Below are positions 8,313 to 17,047 of a stretch of 64,000 bases of DNA, in pieces. Origin of the DNA: Mesorhizobium terrae (lineage in GTDB: Bacteria > Pseudomonadota > Alphaproteobacteria > Rhizobiales > Rhizobiaceae); the NCBI RefSeq assembly GCF_008727715.1, contig NZ_CP044218.1, positions 992,001 through 1,056,000 of the forward strand, written 5' to 3'. Every line of letters begins with the position of its first letter. Within the stretch, counting starts at the first letter, position 1. The position numbers and the translations under genes were made by a program. The notes below the pieces were generated by a model. That model had not been told where the DNA came from and searched no databases. It worked only from the letters and a program-made list of their open reading frames with translations.

Positions 8313-9491
8313 TCAGTCCGGCAGATTTTCGAGCAGGAAGCGGATTTCGTTGCCACCCATCGCCTTGCCGGTATCCGCGTCGCTGAAACCGGCGGACTGC
8401 AGCGCGTCGGTGATCTGGACAAGTCCGGTGGTGTCGAACGGCATCGCGACGGCGCCGTCGAAATCCGAGCCGAGCGCGACATGATCGATGCCGGCGACAC
8501 CGGCTGCATGCTGGATCGCCCTGGCAACGGCGGCTGCATCCTTGCCGCAGACGGCGGTTTCCCAGTAGCCGATGCCGATCAGTCCTCCCTTGGCCGCCAG
8601 CGCCTTCAGTTGGTCGTCGGACAGGTTGCGGTTGTTGTCGCAGGTGCCCTTCACTCCGGTGTGCGAGATGACGACGGGACGCGTCGAGACAGCGAGCGCA
8701 TCGTCGATGGTGGCGGACGAGGCGTGGGCGAGATCGAGGATCATGCCCTTTTCCTCCATGCGGCGGACCATCTCGCGACCCTTGTCGGTCAGGCCGCCCT
8801 TGTCGACGCCATGCGCGGAACCACCCATCTCGCTGTCGAAGAAATGCGCAGGCGACATCATGCGGAACCCGGCATCGAAGAGCGCGTCGACATTGGCCGG
8901 ATCGCCTTCCAGCACCTGCGCGCCCTCGATAGCGAGCAGACCGGCGACGATACCGCGCTCGACCTTGCGTCGTTCCAGGAAACGGCGCAGGTCGCGCTTC
9001 GTCCTGATGACGACGAAGTGGCCGTCGGAGCGTGCCGCCATGTCGTTCAGCCTGGCGGCCTGGTAAAGCGCGCGCTGCTTGAGGCTGAGGATAGCCGAAA
9101 GCGGCCAGCGCTGGCCTATCGCAAGCAGCGTGATGTTGTCGGTCGAGCCGTCATTGTGCTCGATGTTCTGGCCACGCGGCGACTTGCTGACCACGGCGAA
9201 CACCTGCAGGGCAACGTTGCCGTCCTCCAGCCTCGGTATATCGACCTGACCGCGTGTGCCACGCGCCAGCAGATCGCGCCCCCACAGCAGCGGGTCCGCG
9301 TGCAGATCGGCGATGATGAGCGTCTCATGCAGCGCCTTGGCCTTGTCCGAAGCCGCATAGGGCGGCGGGTTGATGACGCGGTTCATCGCCTGTTCGACGC
9401 GGGCCGGCAGCACGAAGAAGAAAAAGCCGAGCCCGACGGCGAGCAGCACCACCAATGCCGGGAGAATGAACTTCAAGAAGCGCCGCATCAT
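8313..9491 (-). CDS. membrane-anchored dipeptidase (peptidase family M19)
   Basis: This is a renal-dipeptidase-type zinc enzyme that hydrolyses dipeptides, often including ones with a D-residue or Cys-Gly. The start at 9491 gives 392 residues beginning MMRRFLKFILPALVV, a single hydrophobic anchor, with GGGGG upstream. Metal ligands are visible in order: HAD in IIADLHADPLLW, Glu in LLAIEGAQVL, His in DLAHASSATID, His in VVISHTG, then GSDFDGA near the C-terminus. The catalytic domain should face the periplasm. It is encoded upstream of ggt on the same strand, separated by 144 bp. It could finish breakdown of the Cys-Gly made by gamma-glutamyltransferase, which is inference. Confidence 0.9.
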   Translation of the reverse strand: MMRRFLKFILPALVVLLAVGLGFFFFVLPARVEQAMNRVINPPPYAASDKAKALHETLIIADLHADPLLWGRDLLARGTRGQVDIPRLEDGNVALQVFAVVSKSPRGQNIEHNDGSTDNITLLAIGQRWPLSAILSLKQRALYQAARLNDMAARSDGHFVVIRTKRDLRRFLERRKVERGIVAGLLAIEGAQVLEGDPANVDALFDAGFRMMSPAHFFDSEMGGSAHGVDKGGLTDKGREMVRRMEEKGMILDLAHASSATIDDALAVSTRPVVISHTGVKGTCDNNRNLSDDQLKALAAKGGLIGIGYWETAVCGKDAAAVARAIQHAAGVAGIDHVALGSDFDGAVAMPFDTTGLVQITDALQSAGFSDADTGKAMGGNEIRFLLENLPD

Positions 9492-9737
9492 ACCCCCAAC
9501 CGTCAGAGCCTCTCGGCTTCCCTCGAAGCGCTCGAGCGCTTTGTTTTCGCACAATTCCGGACGCAAAATCGCCGCGCGCCTTTGCTGAAACTGCTCAGGC
9601 AGCGATCATTTCCCGGCAAAACCGGGAAGTCGAGGTGAAGGCTGGGCAATCCATGAGTTCTCAACCGGTTTGGATGGCGAACTCTTCCGCCAGGTGGCTC
9701 CGCATCGCGATGCCCGCGCTCGCAGCACCGTTCCCGC

Positions 9738-10988
9738 CTAGCCCTTGTAGACAAGCCCCTGCGGGTCGATCTCGGGTTTGCGGCCGGCAACCAGATCGGC
9801 CAGGAAGCGGCCCGAGCCGCAGGCCATGGTCCAGCCGACATGGCCATGACCGGTGTCGAGATAAAGGTTGCGGTATTTCGCACGACCGATGACCGGGACT
9901 GAGTTCGGCATCATCGGCCGCAGGCCGGCCCACAACTCGGCCTTCTTCTCGTCGAAGGCGCCAGGGAACAGGTCCTTCGCCGTCCTGAACATGGCGGCAT
10001 AGTCGCTGGGGCGATAGGAACGGTCGAAACCGGTGAACTCGGCCGTCGAGGCGAGCCGCAGCCGGTTGCCGAGGCGCGAATAGGCGATCAGCTGATCCTC
10101 GTCGGCACCGCCCATGGTCGGCCCCTTGTTCTCGTCCTCCAGCGGCAATGTCGCGGTGTAACCCTTGACCGGGTAGACGGGCAGATCGATGCCGTAGCGA
10201 CGGCCGAGCAGGCCGCTCTCCGGGCCCATCGAGATGACGACGGCATCGGCCGAAAGCGGGCCGGCCGACGTCATCACCCGGCGCACGGCGTCGCCCTCGA
10301 TGTCCAGTCCCTCAACGGCAGTGCCATAGCGGAACGTCACGCCGAGCTTTTCAGCGCAATAGGCGGCGAGCCGCTCGACGAACTGCCTGGAATCGCCGGT
10401 CTGGTCGATCGGCGAATAGACGCCGCCGGCGATCTTGTCCTTGGCGCCGGCAAGCCCGGGCTCAAGCTCGACGAGCCTATTGCGATCGACGATCTCGATC
10501 GGCAGGCCGTGCTCGGCGAGGAATCGGTAATTGTCGGTGCCTGTATCGAGGCTCTGCTGCGAGCGGAAGAAATAGAGAATGCCCTTGCGGCGCTCGTCGT
10601 AGCCGATGCCGGTCTCGTCCGAAATGGCGTTGATGCAGTCGCGCGAATAGAGCGCGAGCCTGAGCTTGACCGCCGTGTTGGCGCGCAGGCGCTCCTGCGT
10701 GCACTGCCTGAGGAAACGCATGCTCCAGGCCAGGAAATAGGGATCGAAGCGCAGCCTGACCTTGATGCCGAGATCATGGTTGTACAGCGCGCGCAGGAAC
10801 GTCCTCAGCGCCGTCGGGGAGGCCCAGGCGGTGGCATCGCCCGGCGAAACCAGGCCGGCATTGGAATAGCTGGTGCCCCGCGCCGCGATCTCGTGGCGTT
10901 CGACGACCGTCACTTCATGCCCATCCTTGGCGAGAGAATAGGCCGCCGCCGTGCCGACGACGCCCGCGCCGAGAACCAAAATCTTCAA
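9738..10988 (-). CDS. dadA: D-amino acid dehydrogenase (FAD-dependent)
   Basis: The product fits the DadA family, which oxidises D-amino acids to 2-oxo acids and ammonia with electrons passing to the respiratory chain at the inner membrane. Similarity starts at LKILVLGAGVVGTAAAYSLA, a Rossmann FAD-binding motif. The best start is therefore the TTG at 10988, preceded by GAGGGGG, giving 416 residues. The longer frame from 11204 adds about 72 residues with no family character and runs into galE. Later motifs include GTSYSNAGLVSPGDA, and ATSGHGHVGW-like residues near the C-terminus as LDTGHGHVGWTMACGSGR. No alanine racemase gene (dadX) is adjacent. Confidence 0.9.
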   Translation of the reverse strand: MKILVLGAGVVGTAAAYSLAKDGHEVTVVERHEIAARGTSYSNAGLVSPGDATAWASPTALRTFLRALYNHDLGIKVRLRFDPYFLAWSMRFLRQCTQERLRANTAVKLRLALYSRDCINAISDETGIGYDERRKGILYFFRSQQSLDTGTDNYRFLAEHGLPIEIVDRNRLVELEPGLAGAKDKIAGGVYSPIDQTGDSRQFVERLAAYCAEKLGVTFRYGTAVEGLDIEGDAVRRVMTSAGPLSADAVVISMGPESGLLGRRYGIDLPVYPVKGYTATLPLEDENKGPTMGGADEDQLIAYSRLGNRLRLASTAEFTGFDRSYRPSDYAAMFRTAKDLFPGAFDEKKAELWAGLRPMMPNSVPVIGRAKYRNLYLDTGHGHVGWTMACGSGRFLADLVAGRKPEIDPQGLVYKG

Positions 10989-11110
10989 TGCCGCCCCCTC
11001 AACGCGATGACGAATGCGACCAGCCCCCAGCCGCGTCGGCGTTCTCATAACCGCAATCGGCTGGCGTTTCGAGCCTCGATACGCTGGGCCAGGCCGGAGA
11101 ATGGCGAACT

Positions 11111-12109
11111 TCAGCCGCGCGCGGAGTTTTTCCTGGCGAGAATGCGTTCCCACTCCAGCGCATCGCCAACGATCAGGTCGAGATCGTCGCGACGTGGCAC
11201 CCAACCGAGCTCGCCACGAGCCCGGTCGGAATTGGCGACAATCGCGGCGGCGTCGCCGGGCCTACGCGGGCCGAGATTGACGGCGAAATCGTGCCCGCAG
11301 GCGCGGCGCACGGCATCGATCACCTCAAGCACGGAATAGCCGTGGCCGTAACCGCAATTGGCGACCAGATTGCCGCCGCCGGCGCGCAGCCTTTGCAGCG
11401 CCAGCCGGTGCGCGGCGGCCAGATCGCTGACATGGATATAGTCGCGCATGCAGGTGCCGTCGGGCGTCGGATAGTCGGTTCCGAACACCTGCATGGCGGC
11501 GCGTTTGCCGAGTGCCGTCTCGCTGGCGACCTTGATGAGGTGGGTGGCGCCCGGCGTCGACTGGCCGGTGCGGCCCTTGGGATCGGCGCCGGCGACGTTG
11601 AAGTAACGCAGTGCCGTGTAGCGCAAGCCATGGGCGGCGGCGGCATCGCGCAACATCCACTCGCTCATCAGCTTGGAGCGGCCATAGGGCGATTCCGGTA
11701 CGGTGCCCGCATCCTCGACCACCGGCTCCAGCCCGGCGCTGCCATAGACGGCCGCCGTGGACGAGAAGATGAAGTTGGACACGCCGGCCCGCACCGCCGT
11801 TTCGATCAGCGTGCGTGTCTTGGAGGTGTTGTTCTCATAATAGGCCAGCGGATCGGCGACCGATTCCGGAACCACGATGGAGCCGGCGAAATGGATGATG
11901 GCGTCAATGCCATGCTCGCGGATCAGCGCACCGACCAGTTCCTTGTCGGCAACGTCGCCGACGACAAATTTCGCCTCCGGGGCCACCGCCCAGTCGAAAC
12001 CGGTGGACAGGCGGTCGATGACGACGACGTCTTCCTCGCCGGAATCCAGCAGCTCCCACACCATGTGGCTGCCGATGTAGCCGGCGCCACCGGTCACCAA
12101 CACCGCCAT
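11111..12109 (-). CDS. galE: UDP-glucose 4-epimerase
   Basis: This 332-residue short-chain dehydrogenase fold interconverts UDP-glucose and UDP-galactose for exopolysaccharide and lipopolysaccharide synthesis; in rhizobia the orthologue is often called exoB. The NAD motif GGAGYIGSH lies at residues 7-15. The catalytic Ser-Tyr-Lys set appears as SSTAAVYG and YGRSK. Sugar-nucleotide contacts are in RYFNVAGADPKGR and the C-terminal GPRRPGDAAAIVA. A good ribosome site (GGGAG) precedes the ATG. It is divergent from hemA, with 260 bp between them, and stops 122 bp from the start of dadA. Confidence 0.94.
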   Translation of the reverse strand: MAVLVTGGAGYIGSHMVWELLDSGEEDVVVIDRLSTGFDWAVAPEAKFVVGDVADKELVGALIREHGIDAIIHFAGSIVVPESVADPLAYYENNTSKTRTLIETAVRAGVSNFIFSSTAAVYGSAGLEPVVEDAGTVPESPYGRSKLMSEWMLRDAAAAHGLRYTALRYFNVAGADPKGRTGQSTPGATHLIKVASETALGKRAAMQVFGTDYPTPDGTCMRDYIHVSDLAAAHRLALQRLRAGGGNLVANCGYGHGYSVLEVIDAVRRACGHDFAVNLGPRRPGDAAAIVANSDRARGELGWVPRRDDLDLIVGDALEWERILARKNSARG

Positions 12110-12233
12110 TCGGCCACTCCCTTCAAGATTGCGCGAAACAGTCTCATGTGCGGCATCGTTGCCGACGCTAACGGGAAAGCCTTAAAAAGCAATCTGGATG
12201 ATCGTAGATGCTTGGTTTCGCCTCACCGCAATA

Positions 12234-12247
12234 TTGATCCACATCAA
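12234..12247. promoter_or_regulatory. FixK/Fnr-type anaerobox upstream of hemA
   Basis: TTGATccacATCAA is a perfect match to the Fnr/FixK consensus TTGAT-N4-ATCAA. It is 123 bp before the hemA ATG and 125 bp before the galE start, nearer to hemA in logic because heme genes in several alphaproteobacteria are controlled by FixK/FnrN/FnrL. Occupation under low oxygen is predicted, not shown. Confidence 0.72.
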
Positions 12248-12369
12248 GGGAATAGGCAACGCTTTGTGTTCGTTGGACTTGGTTCAGGGCGTGGCATTTT
12301 GACCAAAGCTGGTCCATGGACGTCAGACGGGCCGATGACTATGATCCGGACGCAAATTGGGAAGCAAAG

Positions 12370-13647
12370 ATGAACTATCAGCGGTTCTTCGAGGAAGCGA
12401 TCGACCAGCTCCACGCGGAGCGCCGCTACCGGGTTTTCGCCGACCTGGAGCGCATCGCCGGCAAATTTCCGCGCGCTATCTGGCGCTCCAACGGCCGCGC
12501 CGAGGAAATCACCGTATGGTGCTCGAACGACTATCTCGGCATGGGCCAGCATCCCGACGTGATCGCCTCCTTCCAGGAAGCGGCCGGCCGCATGGGCTCG
12601 GGCGCCGGCGGCACCCGCAACATTTCCGGCACCAATCACCCGCTGGTCGAGCTCGAGCTTGAACTCGCCGACCTGCACGCCAAGGAGGCGGCGCTGGTCT
12701 TCACCTCCGGTTTCGTGTCCAACGAGGCGTCGATCTCGACCATCGCGCGGCTGCTGCCGAACTGCCTGATCATCTCGGACGAGCTCAACCATGCCTCGAT
12801 GATCGAGGGCGTGCGTCGCTCCGGCGCAGAAAAGAAGATCTTCCGCCACAACGACGTCGCGCATCTGGAGAGCCTGCTGCAGGCGGCCGGGCGCGAACGC
12901 GCCAAGCTGATCGTCTTCGAAAGCGTTTATTCGATGGACGGCGACATCGCGCCGATCGAAGCGATCGCCGACCTCGCCGACAAATACAACGCCATGACCT
13001 ATATCGACGAGGTCCATGCCGTGGGCATGTACGGTCCGCGCGGCGGCGGCATCACCGAGCGCGAGGGCCTGGCCGACCGCATCGACATCATCGAGGGCAC
13101 GTTGGCCAAGGCGTTCGGCACGCTGGGCGGCTACATCAGCGGCAACAAGGCGGTCATCGATGCCGTGCGCTCCTACGCGCCGGGCTTCATCTTCACCACC
13201 GCGCTACCGCCGGCGCTCGCGGCGGCCACCACGACATCCATCCGCCATCTGAAGAATTCGCAGACCGAACGCGACGCGCAGAAGCGTCAGGCCGAGCGCA
13301 CCAAGCAGGTGCTGGCCGATGCCGGCCTGCCGGTAATGAACTCCGCCACCCATATCGTGCCGGTCCTGGTCGGCGATCCGGAACTCTGCAAGATGGCCAG
13401 CGACCGCCTGCTCGGCGTGCATGGCATCTACATCCAGCCGATCAACTACCCGACCGTGCCGCGCGGCACCGAGCGGCTGCGCATCACGCCGACGCCGTTC
13501 CATTCGGACGAGCTGATCGCGGAACTGCAAGCAGCGCTGGTCGAGACCTGGGATGCCCTCGGCATCCCCTACGGCGCCGCTGGCCGTCCGTCCGTCACCG
13601 AAAACGAGCGCATCGTTTCGCTGCTGGTGCCCAAGTCCGGCGGCTGA
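12370..13647 (+). CDS. hemA: 5-aminolevulinate synthase
   Basis: This PLP enzyme condenses glycine with succinyl-CoA, the first step of the C4 heme pathway typical of alphaproteobacteria. The ATG at 12370 follows the ribosome site GGGAAG and gives 425 residues, starting [17 protein letters not shown] as in rhizobial HemA; the frame reading from 12316 lacks support. The PLP-binding lysine is Lys247 in [14 protein letters not shown]. Substrate-binding features include [13 protein letters not shown] and [12 protein letters not shown]. Upstream at 12234-12247 is a perfect FixK/Fnr box, suggesting oxygen-responsive expression that fits raised heme demand in microaerobic life or nodules. Confidence 0.96.
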   Translation: MNYQRFFEEAIDQLHAERRYRVFADLERIAGKFPRAIWRSNGRAEEITVWCSNDYLGMGQHPDVIASFQEAAGRMGSGAGGTRNISGTNHPLVELELELADLHAKEAALVFTSGFVSNEASISTIARLLPNCLIISDELNHASMIEGVRRSGAEKKIFRHNDVAHLESLLQAAGRERAKLIVFESVYSMDGDIAPIEAIADLADKYNAMTYIDEVHAVGMYGPRGGGITEREGLADRIDIIEGTLAKAFGTLGGYISGNKAVIDAVRSYAPGFIFTTALPPALAAATTTSIRHLKNSQTERDAQKRQAERTKQVLADAGLPVMNSATHIVPVLVGDPELCKMASDRLLGVHGIYIQPINYPTVPRGTERLRITPTPFHSDELIAELQAALVETWDALGIPYGAAGRPSVTENERIVSLLVPKSGG

Positions 13648-13789
13648 CGGCAGCTTCTTCCTTAAGCGACGACCCCGGCTGTGTGCAGGTGCTAGCCGGA
13701 AATAGTTTTCGTTCATTCCCGCATGCGGTGTGGACAGCCGGAGATTGACGTGTCAGGTCTCGACCGGGGCTTTTGACCGGATATATCGC

Positions 13790-15298
13790 ATGCCAGTCCG
13801 CGCCATTCATCGACGCCGCAAATCCGGATTCGGCTTGCCCAGCCCGTTCACTCTTGCGCTGGCCTGCTGCTTCGGCCTCACCCCCGTTGGCCCGATACGG
13901 GCAGCGGAAAGCGTCACGATCCCCGCATATCAGCCGGCGGTCGGTGCCGAGCATGGCTACCGTATTCAGAAGACGACCGAGACCGACATGTCGCTCTGGT
14001 TCGACAAACCGGAAGCGTCTTCGGTGGTGATGCGCGGAGACTTCCGCCATCAGCTGGTCGTTCTCTCGCGCGACGACAAGGCGATGCGCGTCCGATGGAG
14101 CCTTTCCGCCGATCTGCCGCCGGGAACTGCGGGCGCGGCGGATTCCTATGCGATGAATACCCAGCTTCGGAATTCGCTGGCTGCCTATGGCGTGCAGCAG
14201 CTGGATCTCGACATGGATCTGACCGGCTATCCGACCGCGTTGACGGGAGCCGACCAGATCATCGCCCATATGGAAAGCCTCATCGCCGCTCCGGGGGCAG
14301 CCGGCACGACACTGCCGGCCGACAGCGTTGCCAGCCAGATGCTTCAGGCGGTCAAGGACAATCCGCTGAAGGTCGTTGACGTCCTTCTCCCCGAGGTCAT
14401 CGTTCTCAGCCTGGGACAGGCCACGCAGGAGGGCACCACCGAGGTCGGCAGCACCTGGACCGCGAAAAGCGACGAAAGCATGGGAGACACACTCGTTCCC
14501 GCGACATCGGCGTGGAAGTTCGAAACGACCGACAGCGCAAGGCGCACGGCCACTTTCAGCATGAAACAGAGTTTCGATGCGACGGCCCTGCATTCGGCCA
14601 TGAAAGCGCGGATCGAAAAGATGATCGCCGCCTTCGCCGAACGATCAAAGCAGCTGACGGACGAACAGATGGCGCGGGTGCAAAGCTCCCAAAAATCGCG
14701 CGACCTGACGCTCGTCATGTCGCTGCAAGACGGTTCGACCGTGGAGGCGCTGGATAGCGTGACCGTGGACACAGGCGGCACGAAGCTCACCATCGTCACG
14801 CATATCTGGCGCGACGACCAATCGCCGACCCTGCCCGAGCCGCCGGCATGGAATGCCAAGAGCGTGTCGGCCCAAGCGATCAGTCCGTTGGAACAACCCG
14901 CGTCCCGGCCTTCCGATCTGGAAAAAACCGGCAGCGAGGCAAAGCCCGCTGCGCCGGCCGAACAACAAAGCGCAGCCGAGCCGGCCAAAGCCGTTGCTCC
15001 GGTCTCGCTCAAGATCGCGAAAGCCGAAGTGGTGACGGACTCAGTCAGCTACGGAGCCGCAGTCAAAATCGATATGACACCGGACAGCGCCGGTGCTTTC
15101 CGGGATTTCACGACCGCCTCAGTCGGACGGCAAACGCAGCTCGTCGTCGACGGCAAGGTGATCTCGGAGCCGGTCATAAGAGAGCCGATCATGGGCGGCA
15201 GCGTCATGATCAGCGTCGACACTGCAACCGAGGCGCAGTCGCTGGCGCGACAACTGTCAGCCCCCGGCGCTACGATCACCGTGCGCCTGGCGCCCTGA
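13790..15298 (+). CDS. secreted protein with SecD head-like C-terminal domain
   Basis: The product is about 502 residues from the ATG at 13790; a GTG at 13730 would add 20 residues and neither start has a strong ribosome site. The N-terminus is basic then hydrophobic and ends near PIRAAES, a signal peptide. Residues about 25-345 form a domain I do not recognise, followed by a low-complexity Pro/Ala/Glu linker (about 355-405). The last 95 residues resemble the periplasmic head of SecD: VSYGAAVKIDMTPDSAGAF, then VVDGKVISEPVI and EPIMGGS. No membrane helices or SecD core are present, so it is not a translocase. The role is unknown, and Sec-related periplasmic function is only a hint. Confidence 0.75.
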   Translation: MPVRAIHRRRKSGFGLPSPFTLALACCFGLTPVGPIRAAESVTIPAYQPAVGAEHGYRIQKTTETDMSLWFDKPEASSVVMRGDFRHQLVVLSRDDKAMRVRWSLSADLPPGTAGAADSYAMNTQLRNSLAAYGVQQLDLDMDLTGYPTALTGADQIIAHMESLIAAPGAAGTTLPADSVASQMLQAVKDNPLKVVDVLLPEVIVLSLGQATQEGTTEVGSTWTAKSDESMGDTLVPATSAWKFETTDSARRTATFSMKQSFDATALHSAMKARIEKMIAAFAERSKQLTDEQMARVQSSQKSRDLTLVMSLQDGSTVEALDSVTVDTGGTKLTIVTHIWRDDQSPTLPEPPAWNAKSVSAQAISPLEQPASRPSDLEKTGSEAKPAAPAEQQSAAEPAKAVAPVSLKIAKAEVVTDSVSYGAAVKIDMTPDSAGAFRDFTTASVGRQTQLVVDGKVISEPVIREPIMGGSVMISVDTATEAQSLARQLSAPGATITVRLAP

Positions 15299-15316
15299 CG
15301 AGGCACTGCGCCCCGC

Positions 15317-15805
15317 CTACTTCACCTCGATCGAGACCACGCTCTTGACGCTTCTGGCGCCACGCGCATCGCCCGGCACGACCAGCCGAAGCCCTTCGTC
15401 CGGCGCCAGCGGCTTGCCGTCGCGCTCGGTGGCGATCAGGATCGCCCGATTGCCGAAATCCGGCGCGATCTCACCGATCGAGAAAGCGATGCGGTAGCCG
15501 TCTTCGGCGGTCACCAGGAACGTATGTTGCAGGTCTTCGTGGTGGTTCTGGCTGAGCTTGGACAGGCCCTTTTCCTGCAGCAAGGACCACAAAAGCACGC
15601 CCTTGTAGTGCCCTTTCTCCACCCCGTTCTTGGTCATGAACGAGACGTCCATTTCCGTCGCCGGAAATTTCGCGAGATCGGCCGGGGTCAGTGTGGCGGA
15701 GGTGATACCGACGCCCGAAATGGCGATGCCACCATCTCCCGCACGTGCCCAGGATGGCACGGCCAGCACGATGAGGAAGGCCAGAAAAGCGCGGGCAGAT
15801 CTCAT
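15317..15805 (-). CDS. small secreted molybdopterin-binding-fold (SUOX-like) protein
   Basis: This 162-residue protein has a signal peptide (cleavage near WARAGD) and one compact domain resembling the C-terminal half of the oxidoreductase molybdopterin-binding fold: LTPADLAKFPATEMDVSF, HYKGVLLWSLLQEKGL, EDGYRIAFSIGEI and GLRLVVPGDARGARSVKSV. Full sulfite oxidases are about twice as long and use a conserved Cys to bind Mo, which I do not see here, so cofactor binding is doubtful. GGAG precedes the ATG. It converges on the preceding secreted-protein gene with 18 bp between stops and lies upstream of nothing obviously related. Confidence 0.75.
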   Translation of the reverse strand: MRSARAFLAFLIVLAVPSWARAGDGGIAISGVGITSATLTPADLAKFPATEMDVSFMTKNGVEKGHYKGVLLWSLLQEKGLSKLSQNHHEDLQHTFLVTAEDGYRIAFSIGEIAPDFGNRAILIATERDGKPLAPDEGLRLVVPGDARGARSVKSVVSIEVK

Positions 15806-15887
15806 GCAAAAGGCTCCGTCATATCCACCTGGATATTACGGAGCCTCAAGGGAAAGGCAACGGCAACGAGCCGCCGGCGCGGGAACC

Positions 15888-16967
15888 CTAGATCTTGCGC
15901 ACCCAGCCGTGGTCGTCCTTGACGGTGCCGCGCTGCACGCCGACCAGCTTGGCGCGCAACTGCGAGGTGACCTCGCCGTCGCCGCTGTTGCCGATGGCAA
16001 ACGAGCCGTCCCTGAACTTCACGGTGCCGATGCCGGCGATGACGGCCGCGGTGCCGCAAGCAAACGCTTCGCGCAGCTTGCCGCTCTTGGCGTCGGCCTG
16101 CCATTCGTCGAAGCCGTAGAGGCGCTCCTCGACCGTGTAGCCGGCCTCTGCGGCGAGCTTCATGATGGAGGCGCGCGTGATGCCGGGCAGGATCGTGCCC
16201 AATGGCGGTGTGACGATACGCTTGTCGTCCATGACGAAGAAGACGTTCATGCCGCCGAGTTCCTCGATCCAGCGGCGCTCGGCGGCGTCGAGGAAGACGA
16301 CCTGGTCGCAGCCATTGCGGGTGGCCTCGGCCTGGGCGATCAGGCTGGCGGCATAGTTGCCGCCGCATTTGGCGGCACCTGTACCACCCGGCGCGGCGCG
16401 GGTGTAGTCGTCCGACACCCAGACCGTCACTGCCTTGTAGCCACCCTTGAAATAGGCGCCGACCGGCGAGGCGATGACGCAGAAGATGTATTCGCTGGCC
16501 GGGCGAACGCCGAGGAATGCCTCGCTGGCGAACATGAAGGGCCGCAGATAGAGGCTGCCATCGCCCTCGGGCACCCAGTCGGCGTCGATGCGCACCAGCG
16601 TCTCGACGGCCTCGATGAACAGGTCTTCCGGGATAGGCGGCATCGCCATGCGCTCGGCCGACAGGTTCAGGCGGCGTGCATTCTCCTCGGGGCGGAAAAG
16701 CGCCAACCCGTCCTTGGTGCGGTAGGCCTTCATGCCCTCGAAGATTTCCTGGGCGTAGTGCAGCACGGCCGCCGCCGGATCGATGGCGAAAGGCGCCCGC
16801 GCCTTGACCGCGCCATCGTGCCAGCCGCGCTCGACGCTCCAGGTGATGGTGACCATGTGGTCGGAGAACACCTTGCCGAAACCTGGATTCTCCATCAGCG
16901 CGGCACGGGCGGCCGGCGATGTCGGCGATGCATGCGGGATCAAAGCAATGCGCGGCTTTACTGTCAT
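15888..16967 (-). CDS. ilvE: branched-chain amino acid aminotransferase (class II BCAT)
   Basis: The enzyme transfers amino groups between branched-chain amino acids and 2-oxoglutarate, the last step of Ile, Leu and Val synthesis. The ATG at 16967 is preceded by GAGGAA and gives 359 residues; a TTG at 16985 would add six. The PLP lysine is Lys200 in GAAKCGGNYAASL, and ELGGMNVFFV and AFACGTAAVIAGIG match phosphate- and substrate-binding loops. Length and motifs fit the longer class II family (eukaryotic-like), not the roughly 300-residue E. coli IlvE. It is preceded on the same strand by another aminotransferase gene. Confidence 0.95.
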   Translation of the reverse strand: MTVKPRIALIPHASPTSPAARAALMENPGFGKVFSDHMVTITWSVERGWHDGAVKARAPFAIDPAAAVLHYAQEIFEGMKAYRTKDGLALFRPEENARRLNLSAERMAMPPIPEDLFIEAVETLVRIDADWVPEGDGSLYLRPFMFASEAFLGVRPASEYIFCVIASPVGAYFKGGYKAVTVWVSDDYTRAAPGGTGAAKCGGNYAASLIAQAEATRNGCDQVVFLDAAERRWIEELGGMNVFFVMDDKRIVTPPLGTILPGITRASIMKLAAEAGYTVEERLYGFDEWQADAKSGKLREAFACGTAAVIAGIGTVKFRDGSFAIGNSGDGEVTSQLRAKLVGVQRGTVKDDHGWVRKI

Positions 16968-17047
16968 CTGGCGTACTTTCCTCAAGCCGTCCGGTCAGGA
17001 GCGGCAAATATCACCTTCTCACAGGCTCGTAACAATCTTGCGCGAAA

